44,690 nt of DNA from Akkermansia muciniphila (GTDB lineage: Bacteria; Verrucomicrobiota; Verrucomicrobiia; Limisphaerales; UBA1100): positions 1 through 44,690 of the forward strand of contig CAMDOH010000014.1 of assembly GCA_945903605.1 (NCBI GenBank), read 5' to 3'. Each line of letters opens with the position of its first letter. The first letter of the stretch is position 1. Below are positions 25,818 to 35,474 of this stretch, piece by piece. A program made the position numbers and the translations under genes. The notes below the pieces were generated by a model. It was not told where the DNA came from. It was given only the letters and a program-made list of their open reading frames with translations, and made no database searches.

Positions 25818-25846
25818 TTGACACGAGGCGATGGCTTGCCTATTTT
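25818..25846 (+). promoter_or_regulatory. Strong sigma70-type promoter of purA
   Basis: A perfect TTGACA (25818-25823), a 17-bp spacer and TATTTT (25841-25846, four of six to TATAAT). A start near 25853 would give a leader of about 65 nt before the purA ATG. This is the best-looking promoter in the window. Confidence 0.75.
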
Positions 25847-25871
25847 CTCGCCGCAAATACGAGTTGTTTGC

Positions 25872-25895
25872 CCCCGATTCTGTCGGGGTTTTTTA
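25872..25895 (+). terminator. Terminator-like hairpin in the purA leader (possible attenuator)
   Basis: CCCCGA/TCGGGG around TTCTG is followed by six T residues, 22 bp before the purA ATG and about 20-25 nt after the predicted transcription start. A small upstream stem GCAAA/TTTGC (25854-25871) directly abuts it. It may end short leader transcripts or act as an attenuator. Confidence 0.65.
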
Positions 25896-25917
25896 TTGCA
25901 ATCGAGTAATTGAAAAA

Positions 25918-27186
25918 ATGGCCATCACAGTATTAGTCGGTATTCAGTGGGGCGACGAAGGGAAGGGCAAGGTGATCGATGTCCTGACTGAGCGCTCGGA
26001 TTATGTAGTTCGCTATCAGGGCGGCAACAACGCGGGACACACGGTGTATGTCGGCGAGCAGAAGCATGTGCTGCATCTCGTCCCTTCCGGAATATTGCAC
26101 AAGGGTAAGAAGTGCATCATTGCCAATGGCGTGGTGGTGGATCCGATTGGATTGGTGAAGGAGATTGATGGATTGGAGAAACTCGGGTTCCGGCTCAAAG
26201 GTAGTTTCTTCATCGGTGAAACGGCGCATGTGGTGCTCCCTTATCATCGCGAACTGGACGCTCAACGGGAATCTGCAAACGGCAAGAGCAAGATCGGCAC
26301 GACCAAGCGAGGGATCGGCCCGGCTTACTGCGATAAATATTCAAGGACTGGGCTGCGCATGTTGGACCTGGTGAACGCGCGCAGTTTTCCGCAGAAGCTC
26401 CAAGCGCGAATCAACGAGAATAACCGCGTGATCCGTTCGATGGGCGGCAAGGCGATTTCCTATAAAGCAGTGCTCGTAGAATATCAAAAAGCGGCACGAC
26501 GACTTCGTCCGTTCATCGCGAACTCGAGCCAGATGCTTCATGCCGCTGCAGCCAGCGGGGCTTCAATTTTATTCGAGGGAGCACAAGGCACGTATTTGGA
26601 TATCGATCATGGAACTTATCCGTACGTGACATCGTCGAACACGACTTCCGGCGGGGCATGTACGGGATCAGGCATTCCGCCCAATCGAATCGACCGCGTG
26701 GTGGGTGTGATGAAGGCATACACGACACGCGTGGGCGAAGGGCCGTTGCCGAGCGAGAATGCAGAGATCAGCGACATGTTGCACGGGATGGGGCGTGAGT
26801 TTGGAGCGACCACAGGACGTGCGCGTCGCTGCGGATGGTTCGACGCCGTGGCCGCGAGACAAGCTGTAATGATCAATGGAGTCGATGATCTGGCCGTCAC
26901 GAACCTTGATGGTCTCGATACACTTTCGGAGATCAAGGTGTGTGTGGGATATAAAGTCGGCAAACGATTCTTTGATCATGTTCCGAACGACATCGATGTG
27001 CTTGCGAGTTGCAAACCCGTTTACAGAACTTTTCGCGGATGGAATACGCCCACGACGGAAGCAAGAAAATGGAATGACCTGCCGCGCAATGCCAAGGTGT
27101 ATCTGAAGGCAGTCGCGGAATTGATTGGCGGGAAAATCTCTCTCGTGTCGGTCGGCCCGGCCCGTCACCAAACAATTCCCATCTGA
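25918..27186 (+). CDS. purA: Adenylosuccinate synthetase
   Basis: 422 aa, typical length. The GTP P-loop G-I-Q-W-G-D-E-G-K-G-K appears near residue 8 with catalytic Asp, then N-N-A-G-H-T-V with catalytic His. IMP-site segments follow (T-K-R-G-I-G-P-A-Y, E-G-A-Q-G-T-Y-L-D-I-D-H-G-T-Y-P-Y-V-T-S). G-A-T-T-G-R-A-R-R-C-G-W and the C-terminal S-V-G-P-A-R-H-Q-T complete the set. It joins IMP and aspartate in AMP synthesis. ATG 25918 is chosen because PurA begins here; the in-frame sequence upstream includes the leader hairpin. Confidence 0.97.
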   Translation: MAITVLVGIQWGDEGKGKVIDVLTERSDYVVRYQGGNNAGHTVYVGEQKHVLHLVPSGILHKGKKCIIANGVVVDPIGLVKEIDGLEKLGFRLKGSFFIGETAHVVLPYHRELDAQRESANGKSKIGTTKRGIGPAYCDKYSRTGLRMLDLVNARSFPQKLQARINENNRVIRSMGGKAISYKAVLVEYQKAARRLRPFIANSSQMLHAAAASGASILFEGAQGTYLDIDHGTYPYVTSSNTTSGGACTGSGIPPNRIDRVVGVMKAYTTRVGEGPLPSENAEISDMLHGMGREFGATTGRARRCGWFDAVAARQAVMINGVDDLAVTNLDGLDTLSEIKVCVGYKVGKRFFDHVPNDIDVLASCKPVYRTFRGWNTPTTEARKWNDLPRNAKVYLKAVAELIGGKISLVSVGPARHQTIPI

Positions 27187-27198
27187 TCAAATTCCAAC

Positions 27199-27939
27199 GT
27201 GTCTGCGCGCGACAAAGCCAGCCTGAGCGATCTTGCAAAGTCGGTGTTGCCTTCGCATGTCGCCATCGTTATGGACGGCAATGGGCGCTGGGCAAGACAG
27301 CGCGGATTGCCACGAGTGATGGGACACAAGCGAGGCGTTGATGTTGTTCGGGATATTGTCGAGGCTTCATCTAAATTGGGAATTCGCTACCTGACACTGT
27401 ACACGTTTTCATTGGAAAACTGGAATCGCCCCCAACTTGAAATCCAAGCCATCATGCGATTTCTGGCGAGCGCCTTGAAAAGGCAAACGCTGGAGTTGAA
27501 CGAGAACAATGTCCGATTGGAAACAATCGGGCAGATTCACCGTCTCCCGGCCTCGATTCAAAAACAATTGCTTGAAAGCAAAAAGGTGCTGGCCGCGAAC
27601 ACGGGGCTGACTTTGGTTCTCGCCTTGAGCTACGGTTCCCGTGCGGAGATTGTGGATGCAGCAAGACAGATTGCCGTTCAGGTTCAATCTGGCGAGTTGG
27701 ATGCAACCGACATCGACGAGAGCTGTTTTACCAACCACCTCAACACAGCGAAGATTCCTGATCCTGAGCTTTTAATTCGTACCAGCGGAGAGTTGCGGAT
27801 GAGTAATTTTCTACTGTGGCAAGCCTCCTACTCCGAATTGGTATTCACACCTACACTTTGGCCTGACTTCACTCCGGCAAGTCTGGTCGAAGCGATTGAG
27901 GAATATGCACGACGTGATCGCCGGTTCGGGAAAGTATAG
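27199..27939 (+). CDS. uppS: Undecaprenyl diphosphate synthase
   Basis: 246 aa, a cis-isoprenyl transferase. The FPP-binding motif H-V-A-I-V-M-D-G-N-G-R-W-A (20-32) includes the Mg-binding Asp26. Further signatures are G-H-K-R-G, Y-L-T-L-Y-T-F-S-L-E-N-W, and R-T-S-G-E-L-R-M-S-N-F-L-L-W-Q with S-E-L-V-F near the C-terminus. It makes the C55 carrier lipid for peptidoglycan and LPS. It starts with GTG 12 bp after purA and heads the envelope/isoprenoid run. Confidence 0.95.
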   Translation: MSARDKASLSDLAKSVLPSHVAIVMDGNGRWARQRGLPRVMGHKRGVDVVRDIVEASSKLGIRYLTLYTFSLENWNRPQLEIQAIMRFLASALKRQTLELNENNVRLETIGQIHRLPASIQKQLLESKKVLAANTGLTLVLALSYGSRAEIVDAARQIAVQVQSGELDATDIDESCFTNHLNTAKIPDPELLIRTSGELRMSNFLLWQASYSELVFTPTLWPDFTPASLVEAIEEYARRDRRFGKV

Positions 27940-27956
27940 CGAAGCTCGACAGGCGA

Positions 27957-28865
27957 GTGTTTGCCGCATTATCATCCGCGCACATGGGAGCTGACGAACT
28001 TTCGAAGAGTCAGATATTCATCCGGCGCCTCAGCAGTTCGCTCCTCTTATGGGGACTCTTGCTGGCCGGTTTGTTTTACAAAGACCGCACGATTGCCGAT
28101 GGCGCATTTATCCTGTTACTGGCACTGCTCGTGACTTCCGGTCTTTGGGAATTCTTCGCACTGGCAAAGTTTACCGGGCTTTCTTCGCATCGAACCCTGG
28201 GTGTCATTGGTGGCATGGCACTCGTTGGCACAGTCTTTTATCTCTCAGCCAAAGGATCGTCGCGATCATCGGTTGCCGAATCTGAAATCCTCATTCTCGC
28301 GTTGATGCTCATCAGTACGACACTCTGGCATTTATTCCGAGGAGAGATCGGAAAAGGAATTCAGTCCATCTCCATCACATTTCTAGGGGTGCTTTACGTG
28401 GCATTGCTTCTGGGGTTTTTCACAAAGATGAGGTTTTACGAAGGCATCAAAGGCGAATGGTTCCTCCTTTATTTCATCCTCATCACAAAAGCCAGCGACA
28501 CGGGTGCTTACCTGACAGGCTCGCTAATCGGGCGTCACAAAATGATTCCGCGAATCAGTCCCGGCAAAACATGGGAAGGATTTGCCGGTGCAATTATCCT
28601 GTCCATCATCGCCAGTGCCTTGATGAAGAAATATGCCGGACATCATCTAATCGGCATGACTTGGACTCATACGATTGCTTTGGGCGCGGGGCTTGGCGTC
28701 ACCGCTGTCTTGGGCGATTTGGTTGAATCTCTTTTCAAACGCGAGGCCGGTCAAAAAGATTCCGGCCATCTCTTTCCAGGACTCGGTGGCATTTTGGACG
28801 TGCTCGACAGCCTCCTTTTGAATGCACCGATCATGTACATTTACATTCGTTGCGTTCATCCATGA
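27957..28865 (+). CDS. cdsA: Phosphatidate cytidylyltransferase CdsA
   Basis: 302 aa (GTG 27957; ATG 27984 is a likely alternative), with about seven to eight membrane segments. The C-terminal part has S-D-T-G-A-Y-L-T-G, G-R-H-K-M-I-P-R-I-S-P-G-K-T-W-E-G and F-K-R-E-A-G-Q-K-D-S-G-H. The usual P-G-H-G-G-x-x-D-R-x-D appears as P-G-L-G-G-I-L-D-V-L-D, changing His and Arg but keeping both Asp. It forms CDP-diacylglycerol for phospholipid synthesis. Gene order uppS-cdsA-dxr-rseP is widely conserved. It overlaps dxr by ATGA. Confidence 0.93.
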   Translation: MFAALSSAHMGADELSKSQIFIRRLSSSLLLWGLLLAGLFYKDRTIADGAFILLLALLVTSGLWEFFALAKFTGLSSHRTLGVIGGMALVGTVFYLSAKGSSRSSVAESEILILALMLISTTLWHLFRGEIGKGIQSISITFLGVLYVALLLGFFTKMRFYEGIKGEWFLLYFILITKASDTGAYLTGSLIGRHKMIPRISPGKTWEGFAGAIILSIIASALMKKYAGHHLIGMTWTHTIALGAGLGVTAVLGDLVESLFKREAGQKDSGHLFPGLGGILDVLDSLLLNAPIMYIYIRCVHP

Positions 28866-30007
28866 AACGGATTGTTCTCCTCGGCTCCACCGGTTCCATC
28901 GGCCAAAGCACGCTGAAGGTCGCACGCGACTTGCCAGGCAAAATCCAAATTGTCGCATTAGCTGCCGGCAGCAATGTTGATGAACTCGTGAATCAGTCGA
29001 ACGAGTTCAAACCCATTGCAGTTTCCATTGCTTCTCCAGAAGCCGCATCCAATCTGCAAAGTCGATTGCCCGATACAACGCGCGTTCACTGCGGCGCAGA
29101 AGGGTTGATCACACTCGCGACTCTACCAGAAGCCGATATTGTGCTCATCGCGATTGTTGGCACAGCAGGACTGCAACCGGCATTGGCAGCGATTCGCGCG
29201 GGTAAAGATATTGCGGTGGCCTCGAAAGAAATTCTGGTGATGGCTGGCGAAACAGTCATGGCCGAGGCACGCAAACACGGCGTAAACGTACTGGCAGTCG
29301 ACAGCGAACATTCAGCGATCTTTCAGTGTCTCGATGGCAAGTCGCCCAACTCCGTTCGCAACCTCTGGCTCACTGCCAGCGGCGGACCCTTTCGAGATAA
29401 GTCACAATGGCCAATTGAAAAGTTCGAGGCGATCACTCTTGAGAATGCGCTGAAACATCCATCGTGGGTCATGGGCCGAAAGATCACGATTGATTCAGCC
29501 ACGTTGTTCAATAAAGGGCTTGAGATGATTGAAGCCCGCTGGTTGTTCGACATCGGAATGGATCGAGTCCAAGTGGTTGTTCACCCGCAAAGTGTCATCC
29601 ACTCAATGGTCGAGTTTGTTGATGGCTCCATCATCGCGCAATTATCGACGCCGGACATGTGCCTCCCAATCCAATATGCGCTGACTTATCCCGAGCGCGT
29701 CGGCAGCGATCGAGTTCAAACGAGCCTGTCCAAATACGGCAATCTCACATTCGAAGAACCCGATACCGAGCGATTCCCGGCATTGAACCTGGCGAGGCGA
29801 GCCGGAGAAGTGGGAGGCACGTTGCCAGCCGTTTTCAATGCCGCGAACGAAGTCGCCGTCGAAGCTTTCTGCAATCATCGGATCACATTTCCGCAGATCA
29901 CGAAGACTGTCACGCGTGTGATGGATTGCCATCAAACGGTCAATCAGCCATCGCTGGAGCAGATTCTCGTTGCCGATCGATGGGCGCGATCAACGGCTTC
30001 GAGTTGA
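28862..30007 (+). CDS. dxr: 1-deoxy-D-xylulose 5-phosphate reductoisomerase
   Basis: 381 aa. The NADPH-binding loop is G-S-T-G-S-I-G (residues 8-14). Metal and substrate residues are seen in A-V-D-S-E-H-S-A-I-F-Q, A-S-G-G-P-F-R, P-S-W-x-M-G-R-K-I-T-I-D-S-A-T and N-K-G-L-E-M-I-E-A. It is the second step of the MEP isoprenoid pathway and is cytoplasmic. ATG 28862 overlaps the cdsA stop by ATGA, suggesting coupling. Confidence 0.96.
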   Translation: MKRIVLLGSTGSIGQSTLKVARDLPGKIQIVALAAGSNVDELVNQSNEFKPIAVSIASPEAASNLQSRLPDTTRVHCGAEGLITLATLPEADIVLIAIVGTAGLQPALAAIRAGKDIAVASKEILVMAGETVMAEARKHGVNVLAVDSEHSAIFQCLDGKSPNSVRNLWLTASGGPFRDKSQWPIEKFEAITLENALKHPSWVMGRKITIDSATLFNKGLEMIEARWLFDIGMDRVQVVVHPQSVIHSMVEFVDGSIIAQLSTPDMCLPIQYALTYPERVGSDRVQTSLSKYGNLTFEEPDTERFPALNLARRAGEVGGTLPAVFNAANEVAVEAFCNHRITFPQITKTVTRVMDCHQTVNQPSLEQILVADRWARSTASS

Positions 30008-30031
30008 TTAATTATTCGGCGCTCATATTCA

Positions 30032-31117
30032 ATGCGTCCTATCACCGATCCACTTCAACAGACAGATCGAGTGTATGTGCGTTGGCGTGGGCGAAAGTTT
30101 CTTTTCTTTGGCGGGTGTGATTACTTTCGGATTTCGAGTCATCCGCGAATCCTCGCTGCAATGAAAAAGGCGATCCCTCGATTTGGATTGAGCGTTGCCG
30201 CATCGCGAATGACGACCGGTGAACATGTGTTGTATCAACAACTGGAAACACAGCTTGCGGAGTTCTTTGATGTACCGACTGCAACGCTCTTCTCCTGCGG
30301 TTACCTTGCCAATCTCGCCGTTGGCCAAGCGCTGTCGGGCAAACACACCGTCGCACTCATTGATGAGCGAGCGCACAAGAGTTTGTGGGACGCTTCTGGA
30401 CAACTTAATTGCGCAGTGCGCCGATACCGACACAGAGATATGGCTGCATTGCAAAAGTTGATTGCTGTTGGAGGAAAACAATCGCGACCGATTGTATTCA
30501 CCGATGGGATGTTTGCTTATGATGGGTCCGTGGCGCCGTTGAAACAAATAATGCGGCGCCTGCCTGTTGGCGGTGTTTTGATGGTGGATGATGCGCATGG
30601 GGCAGGGATGCTTGGCAAACAGGGGAAGGGGACAATCGAGTTTGAAGGAATCAGTCGGGCGCGAGTGATTCAAACTGTCACCTTGAGCAAGGCATTTGGA
30701 GTTTATGGCGGTGCAGTTCTGGGTTCTATAAAATTGAGGGAACAAATCGTAAAACGCAGCCGCATCTTTACGGGCAACACTCCGATTCCATTGCCGCTGG
30801 TGAATGCGGCGATTGAGTCGGTGAAAATCTTGGGCAGCGACAAGTCAATGCGACTGAGACTGCAGTTGAACGTAGCTAGATTGAGGGACCGGCTTGCGTC
30901 AAAATCGTGTGAAGTTGAAACGACGCCCGGCCCGATTGTCCGCATCACGCCAAAATCCGAGAATGATGAGCGTCGCATTCGAAGCCGTTTGATCAATGCA
31001 GGAATCTATCCCAGTTTCATCCGATATCCTGGCTGGCCGGGAACGGGTTGTTTCCGGTTTGTAGTTTCCAGCGAGCACACTCAGCGACATCTCGACTCAT
31101 TGGCGGATTCACTGTAG
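30032..31117 (+). CDS. Alpha-oxoamine synthase-type PLP enzyme (AONS/KBL family)
   Basis: 361 aa, class II fold-type I aminotransferase family. The Schiff-base Lys220 is in V-T-L-S-K-A-F-G, the PLP-phosphate-side D-D-A-H-G-A-G is at 186-192, and the ring-stacking His115 is in D-E-R-A-H-K-S. The N-terminal glycine/serine loop (F-G-L-S-V-A-A-S-R near 51-59) is present but differs from the usual G-S-G-G-S-R. Relatives condense an acyl-CoA with an amino acid: AONS (biotin), KBL (glycine), Spt (sphingolipids). The chain is short for the family, and no bio, tdh or clear sphingolipid gene is nearby. The product is unknown; its place between dxr and rseP hints at a lipid or envelope role. Confidence 0.88.
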   Translation: MRPITDPLQQTDRVYVRWRGRKFLFFGGCDYFRISSHPRILAAMKKAIPRFGLSVAASRMTTGEHVLYQQLETQLAEFFDVPTATLFSCGYLANLAVGQALSGKHTVALIDERAHKSLWDASGQLNCAVRRYRHRDMAALQKLIAVGGKQSRPIVFTDGMFAYDGSVAPLKQIMRRLPVGGVLMVDDAHGAGMLGKQGKGTIEFEGISRARVIQTVTLSKAFGVYGGAVLGSIKLREQIVKRSRIFTGNTPIPLPLVNAAIESVKILGSDKSMRLRLQLNVARLRDRLASKSCEVETTPGPIVRITPKSENDERRIRSRLINAGIYPSFIRYPGWPGTGCFRFVVSSEHTQRHLDSLADSL

Positions 31118-31126
31118 GATAATTCT

Positions 31127-31142
31127 CTGTCCAATTGGACAG
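31127..31142. promoter_or_regulatory. Perfect 16-bp palindrome in front of rseP
   Basis: CTGTCCAATTGGACAG reads the same on both strands. In RNA it forms a 6-bp stem with an AATT loop, ending 9 nt before the rseP ATG and thus covering the ribosome-binding region, where no Shine-Dalgarno sequence is visible. It could be an operator or a translation-control hairpin. Confidence 0.5.
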
Positions 31143-31151
31143 GCACAAACC

Positions 31152-32558
31152 ATGGGTATTTTGAAAATTGCGTTGATCGTTCTCGAGGTGGTTATCCTTT
31201 TTAACCTCCTCATCTTTGTCCATGAGCTGGGCCATTTTCTTGCGGCGCGTTGGCGCGGATTAAAGGTTGAGCGCTTCGCCATCTGGTTTGGGAAACCGAT
31301 CTGGTCCAAAAATATTGGCGGTGTCGAATACGCGCTCGGTTGGATTCCCGCTGGCGGCTATGTGTCGTTGCCGCAGATGGCGCCGATGGAGTTGTTGGAA
31401 GGCAAAACGCAGGATGCTGTAGTTCTGCCGCCTGTGACAGCGATTGATAAAATCATCGTGGCATTTGCCGGGCCACTGTTCAGTTTATTTCTGGCGTTCG
31501 CATTTGCGGTTGTCGTGTGGGTCGTCGGCCGACCCATTGGCGAATCAGAGATGACAACAGTGATTGGTTATGTCGAGAAAGGTGGTCCGGCTGAAATGGT
31601 GGGTTTGAAACCCGGCGACAAAATTCTCACCGTCGACGGTCATGCCGTCAGCAAATTTATGGGCATGGGCGACAGTGTCGTCTGGCACATCGTCAGTAGC
31701 GAAGGGGAATCCATCGAGATGAAGGTCAGTCGCGATGGCAAAGAAATGGTATTCAATCCCAAACCCGTCATTGATCCGACCAAAGCGTGGCAGCGAAAAA
31801 ATCTACGCCAGATCAAAATCGCTCCGGCACAGACTCCGAATATTGGCGAGATTGCAGAGAATAGTCCCGCTGCAATCGCTGGATTGCGCGTTGGCGACAT
31901 CATAAAATCCATCAATGGCGAGCCAGTTTATCATTTTGGAAGTCTCTCAAAATACGTCGAGGCATCGCCGGACGCCGTTCTCAAAATTGCCTATTCGAGA
32001 AATGGAATTGAAAATGTCGTCAACGTGAAGCCTGTCATTCCGATCAGTCCATCGGATCAGAAACCGCGCGTTGGAATCACATGGAGTGGCGATGCAAAAC
32101 ATGTGTTGGTTCGACCCGATCCATTCGAACAAGTCTGGGCGAGTCTGCGAGCTATGTACGACACCTTCGGTGCCTTGTTCTCGTCGAAATCGGATGTGAA
32201 GCCTCAACACTTGGGCGGTGCCGTCAAAATCCTGAGCATCTACTATCTCCTGTTTCAAGATGCAGACGGCTGGCGTCTCGCGCTCTGGTTCAGTGTCGTG
32301 ATGAATGTGAACTTGGCACTGCTCAACCTGCTTCCATTCCCCGTGCTCGATGGCGGCCACATCGTTCTTTCGATCGCGGAATGGATTCGACGCAAGCCGG
32401 TCAGTGCTTGGCTGCTGAACGGGGTGCAAACTACATGTGCCGTTGTCTTGATCGGCTACATGGCTTACATCGCGTTCTATGATGTGCAGGATCTCGCCCC
32501 CAAAAATGAAAGCGAAACAGCCCCATTGCGCTTCGCTCCTCAGCCCATGGAGAAGTAG
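31152..32558 (+). CDS. rseP: Site-2 intramembrane metalloprotease RseP
   Basis: 468 aa, M50 family. The zinc motif H24-E25-L-G-H28 is in the first membrane segment, and the third ligand Asp400 is in F-P-V-L-D-G-G-H near the C-terminus. Two PDZ-like domains lie between (E-K-G-G-P-A-E-M-V-G-L-K-P-G-D and E-N-S-P-A-A-I-A-G-L-R-V-G-D). It cleaves anti-sigma factors or signal peptides within the inner membrane. Neighbours cdsA and dxr match the common bacterial order, here interrupted by the alpha-oxoamine synthase homologue. Confidence 0.95.
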   Translation: MGILKIALIVLEVVILFNLLIFVHELGHFLAARWRGLKVERFAIWFGKPIWSKNIGGVEYALGWIPAGGYVSLPQMAPMELLEGKTQDAVVLPPVTAIDKIIVAFAGPLFSLFLAFAFAVVVWVVGRPIGESEMTTVIGYVEKGGPAEMVGLKPGDKILTVDGHAVSKFMGMGDSVVWHIVSSEGESIEMKVSRDGKEMVFNPKPVIDPTKAWQRKNLRQIKIAPAQTPNIGEIAENSPAAIAGLRVGDIIKSINGEPVYHFGSLSKYVEASPDAVLKIAYSRNGIENVVNVKPVIPISPSDQKPRVGITWSGDAKHVLVRPDPFEQVWASLRAMYDTFGALFSSKSDVKPQHLGGAVKILSIYYLLFQDADGWRLALWFSVVMNVNLALLNLLPFPVLDGGHIVLSIAEWIRRKPVSAWLLNGVQTTCAVVLIGYMAYIAFYDVQDLAPKNESETAPLRFAPQPMEK

Positions 32559-32561
32559 GTC

Positions 32562-34344
<1,783 letters not shown>

Positions 34345-34355
<11 letters not shown>

Positions 34356-34992
34356 ACTCGGTGGCAGCGTCTCGGCCTTTCGGTATTCTGCCGAGGTGTT
34401 CGAGGATGAAACTGTTCAGATATCTTTGGAGTTCGCGGTGCGTGGCTTCTGAAGTTGAGAGCATTGAAGGTTCAGAAAAATCTGTTTTCGAAAGTCGCTC
34501 CATCAAGTCCTTCGATTCGGAGCTGAGGCGCGTTTGGCGAGAGTCAGGCTTAAATCCCAATTCGGTGATCCAGCGGATTTCAAAGGCGATCACAATGAAT
34601 TGATTTTGTGCGTTAGCGGAGAGGGCGGTGAGGAACGAGATGAATAAGCGAAATGCCTCGGGAATGGGCGTTTGTTTTTCTGTCGTTTGTTCAATCAAGC
34701 TGGCGCAATAAACAAGCTGACGGAGCGTTTGGAATTTGGATGTGAGGTCATGACGGTCGTTGATCAGTTGAACTTCGCGGAGGGTGTTCAATTCGGATTT
34801 CAGACTGCGAGAGTAAGTGAGATGGGCTTCGTAAAAGAGATCGAGTCTGCCGCGGAATGGAGATTTTGGCGTTCTTGCAGCTTTGGCGACAGTGGCGATC
34901 CGACCGGATGATTCGGTAAGCCAATGGACAATTAGGCTCGTATCGCGAAGTGGATAAGAGCGCAGCACGATTCCATGATCTTGCTCAATCAT
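34345..34992 (-). CDS. recO: DNA repair protein RecO
   Basis: 215 aa, slightly short for RecO (usually 230-260). The N-terminal OB fold is recognisable: G-I-V-L-R-S-Y-P-L-R-D-T-S-L-I-V and G-R-I-A-T-V-A-K-A-A-R, then S-P-F-R-G-R-L-D-L-F-Y-E-A. The helical second half follows (L-R-Q-L-V-Y-C-A-S-L). The C-terminal Cys4 zinc finger of many RecO proteins is absent. RecO loads RecA on SSB-coated single-stranded DNA. The start overlaps ybeY by 8 bp; the end overlaps ispG by 11 bp in opposite orientation. Confidence 0.88.
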
Positions 34993-35467
34993 GCGCGGTG
35001 CGTGTCCGTTTGGCTGTGAGGCTTGATGAAGGTGTGCGTTTAAGGAGTTTGCGCAAAAGTGAATTTTCAGCGCGCTTCATAATGATTCGGTCGCCCGATT
35101 TCTGGTCATCGTAACCGCAAAGGTGAAGGACACCGTGGACGAGATAGCGGGTAAGTTCTGTCTGCCAAGTGGTGTTGTGCTGGCGTGCTTGTTCAATGGC
35201 GACATCGACACAAATGTAGAGTTCGCCTTGCAATGACTCCGATGGAAGGTTTGTTCGATAATCCAGTGTGATGATATCCGTCGGGCCTTCGTGCGACATG
35301 TATTCTTGATTGATTCGCGACATCGTGCGATTGCCAATGAGATGAATGGAAAGCTGATATTTTGGCAGATTCAGCAGATCTCCCAACAGAATCTCAGCGG
35401 CCACTTTGAAGGCGGGTGAATGAATTCGCCGCGATCGTTGGCGATTGGAAAGTGTGACCAGTTTCAT
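34985..35467 (-). CDS. ybeY: Endoribonuclease YbeY, rRNA maturation factor
   Basis: 160 aa. Typical segments are I-G-N-R-T-M-S-R-I-N, P-T-D-I-I-T-L-D-Y and the zinc motif H111-G-V-L-H115-L-C-G-Y-D-D121. The third metal ligand is Asp121 where most homologues have His; Asp near this place also occurs in Bacteroidota. It processes 16S rRNA 3' ends and supports ribosome quality control. ATG 35467 is chosen over a longer reading whose extra N-terminus overlaps phoH. Adjacent to phoH, as is common. Confidence 0.93.
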   Translation of the reverse strand: MKLVTLSNRQRSRRIHSPAFKVAAEILLGDLLNLPKYQLSIHLIGNRTMSRINQEYMSHEGPTDIITLDYRTNLPSESLQGELYICVDVAIEQARQHNTTWQTELTRYLVHGVLHLCGYDDQKSGDRIIMKRAENSLLRKLLKRTPSSSLTAKRTRTAHD

Positions 35468-35474
35468 CAGTCCG

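Noticed and set aside
25831-25917. N-terminal extension of PurA from an upstream in-frame ATG
   Set aside because: The extension has no PurA similarity, overlaps the predicted promoter -10 and contains the leader hairpin.
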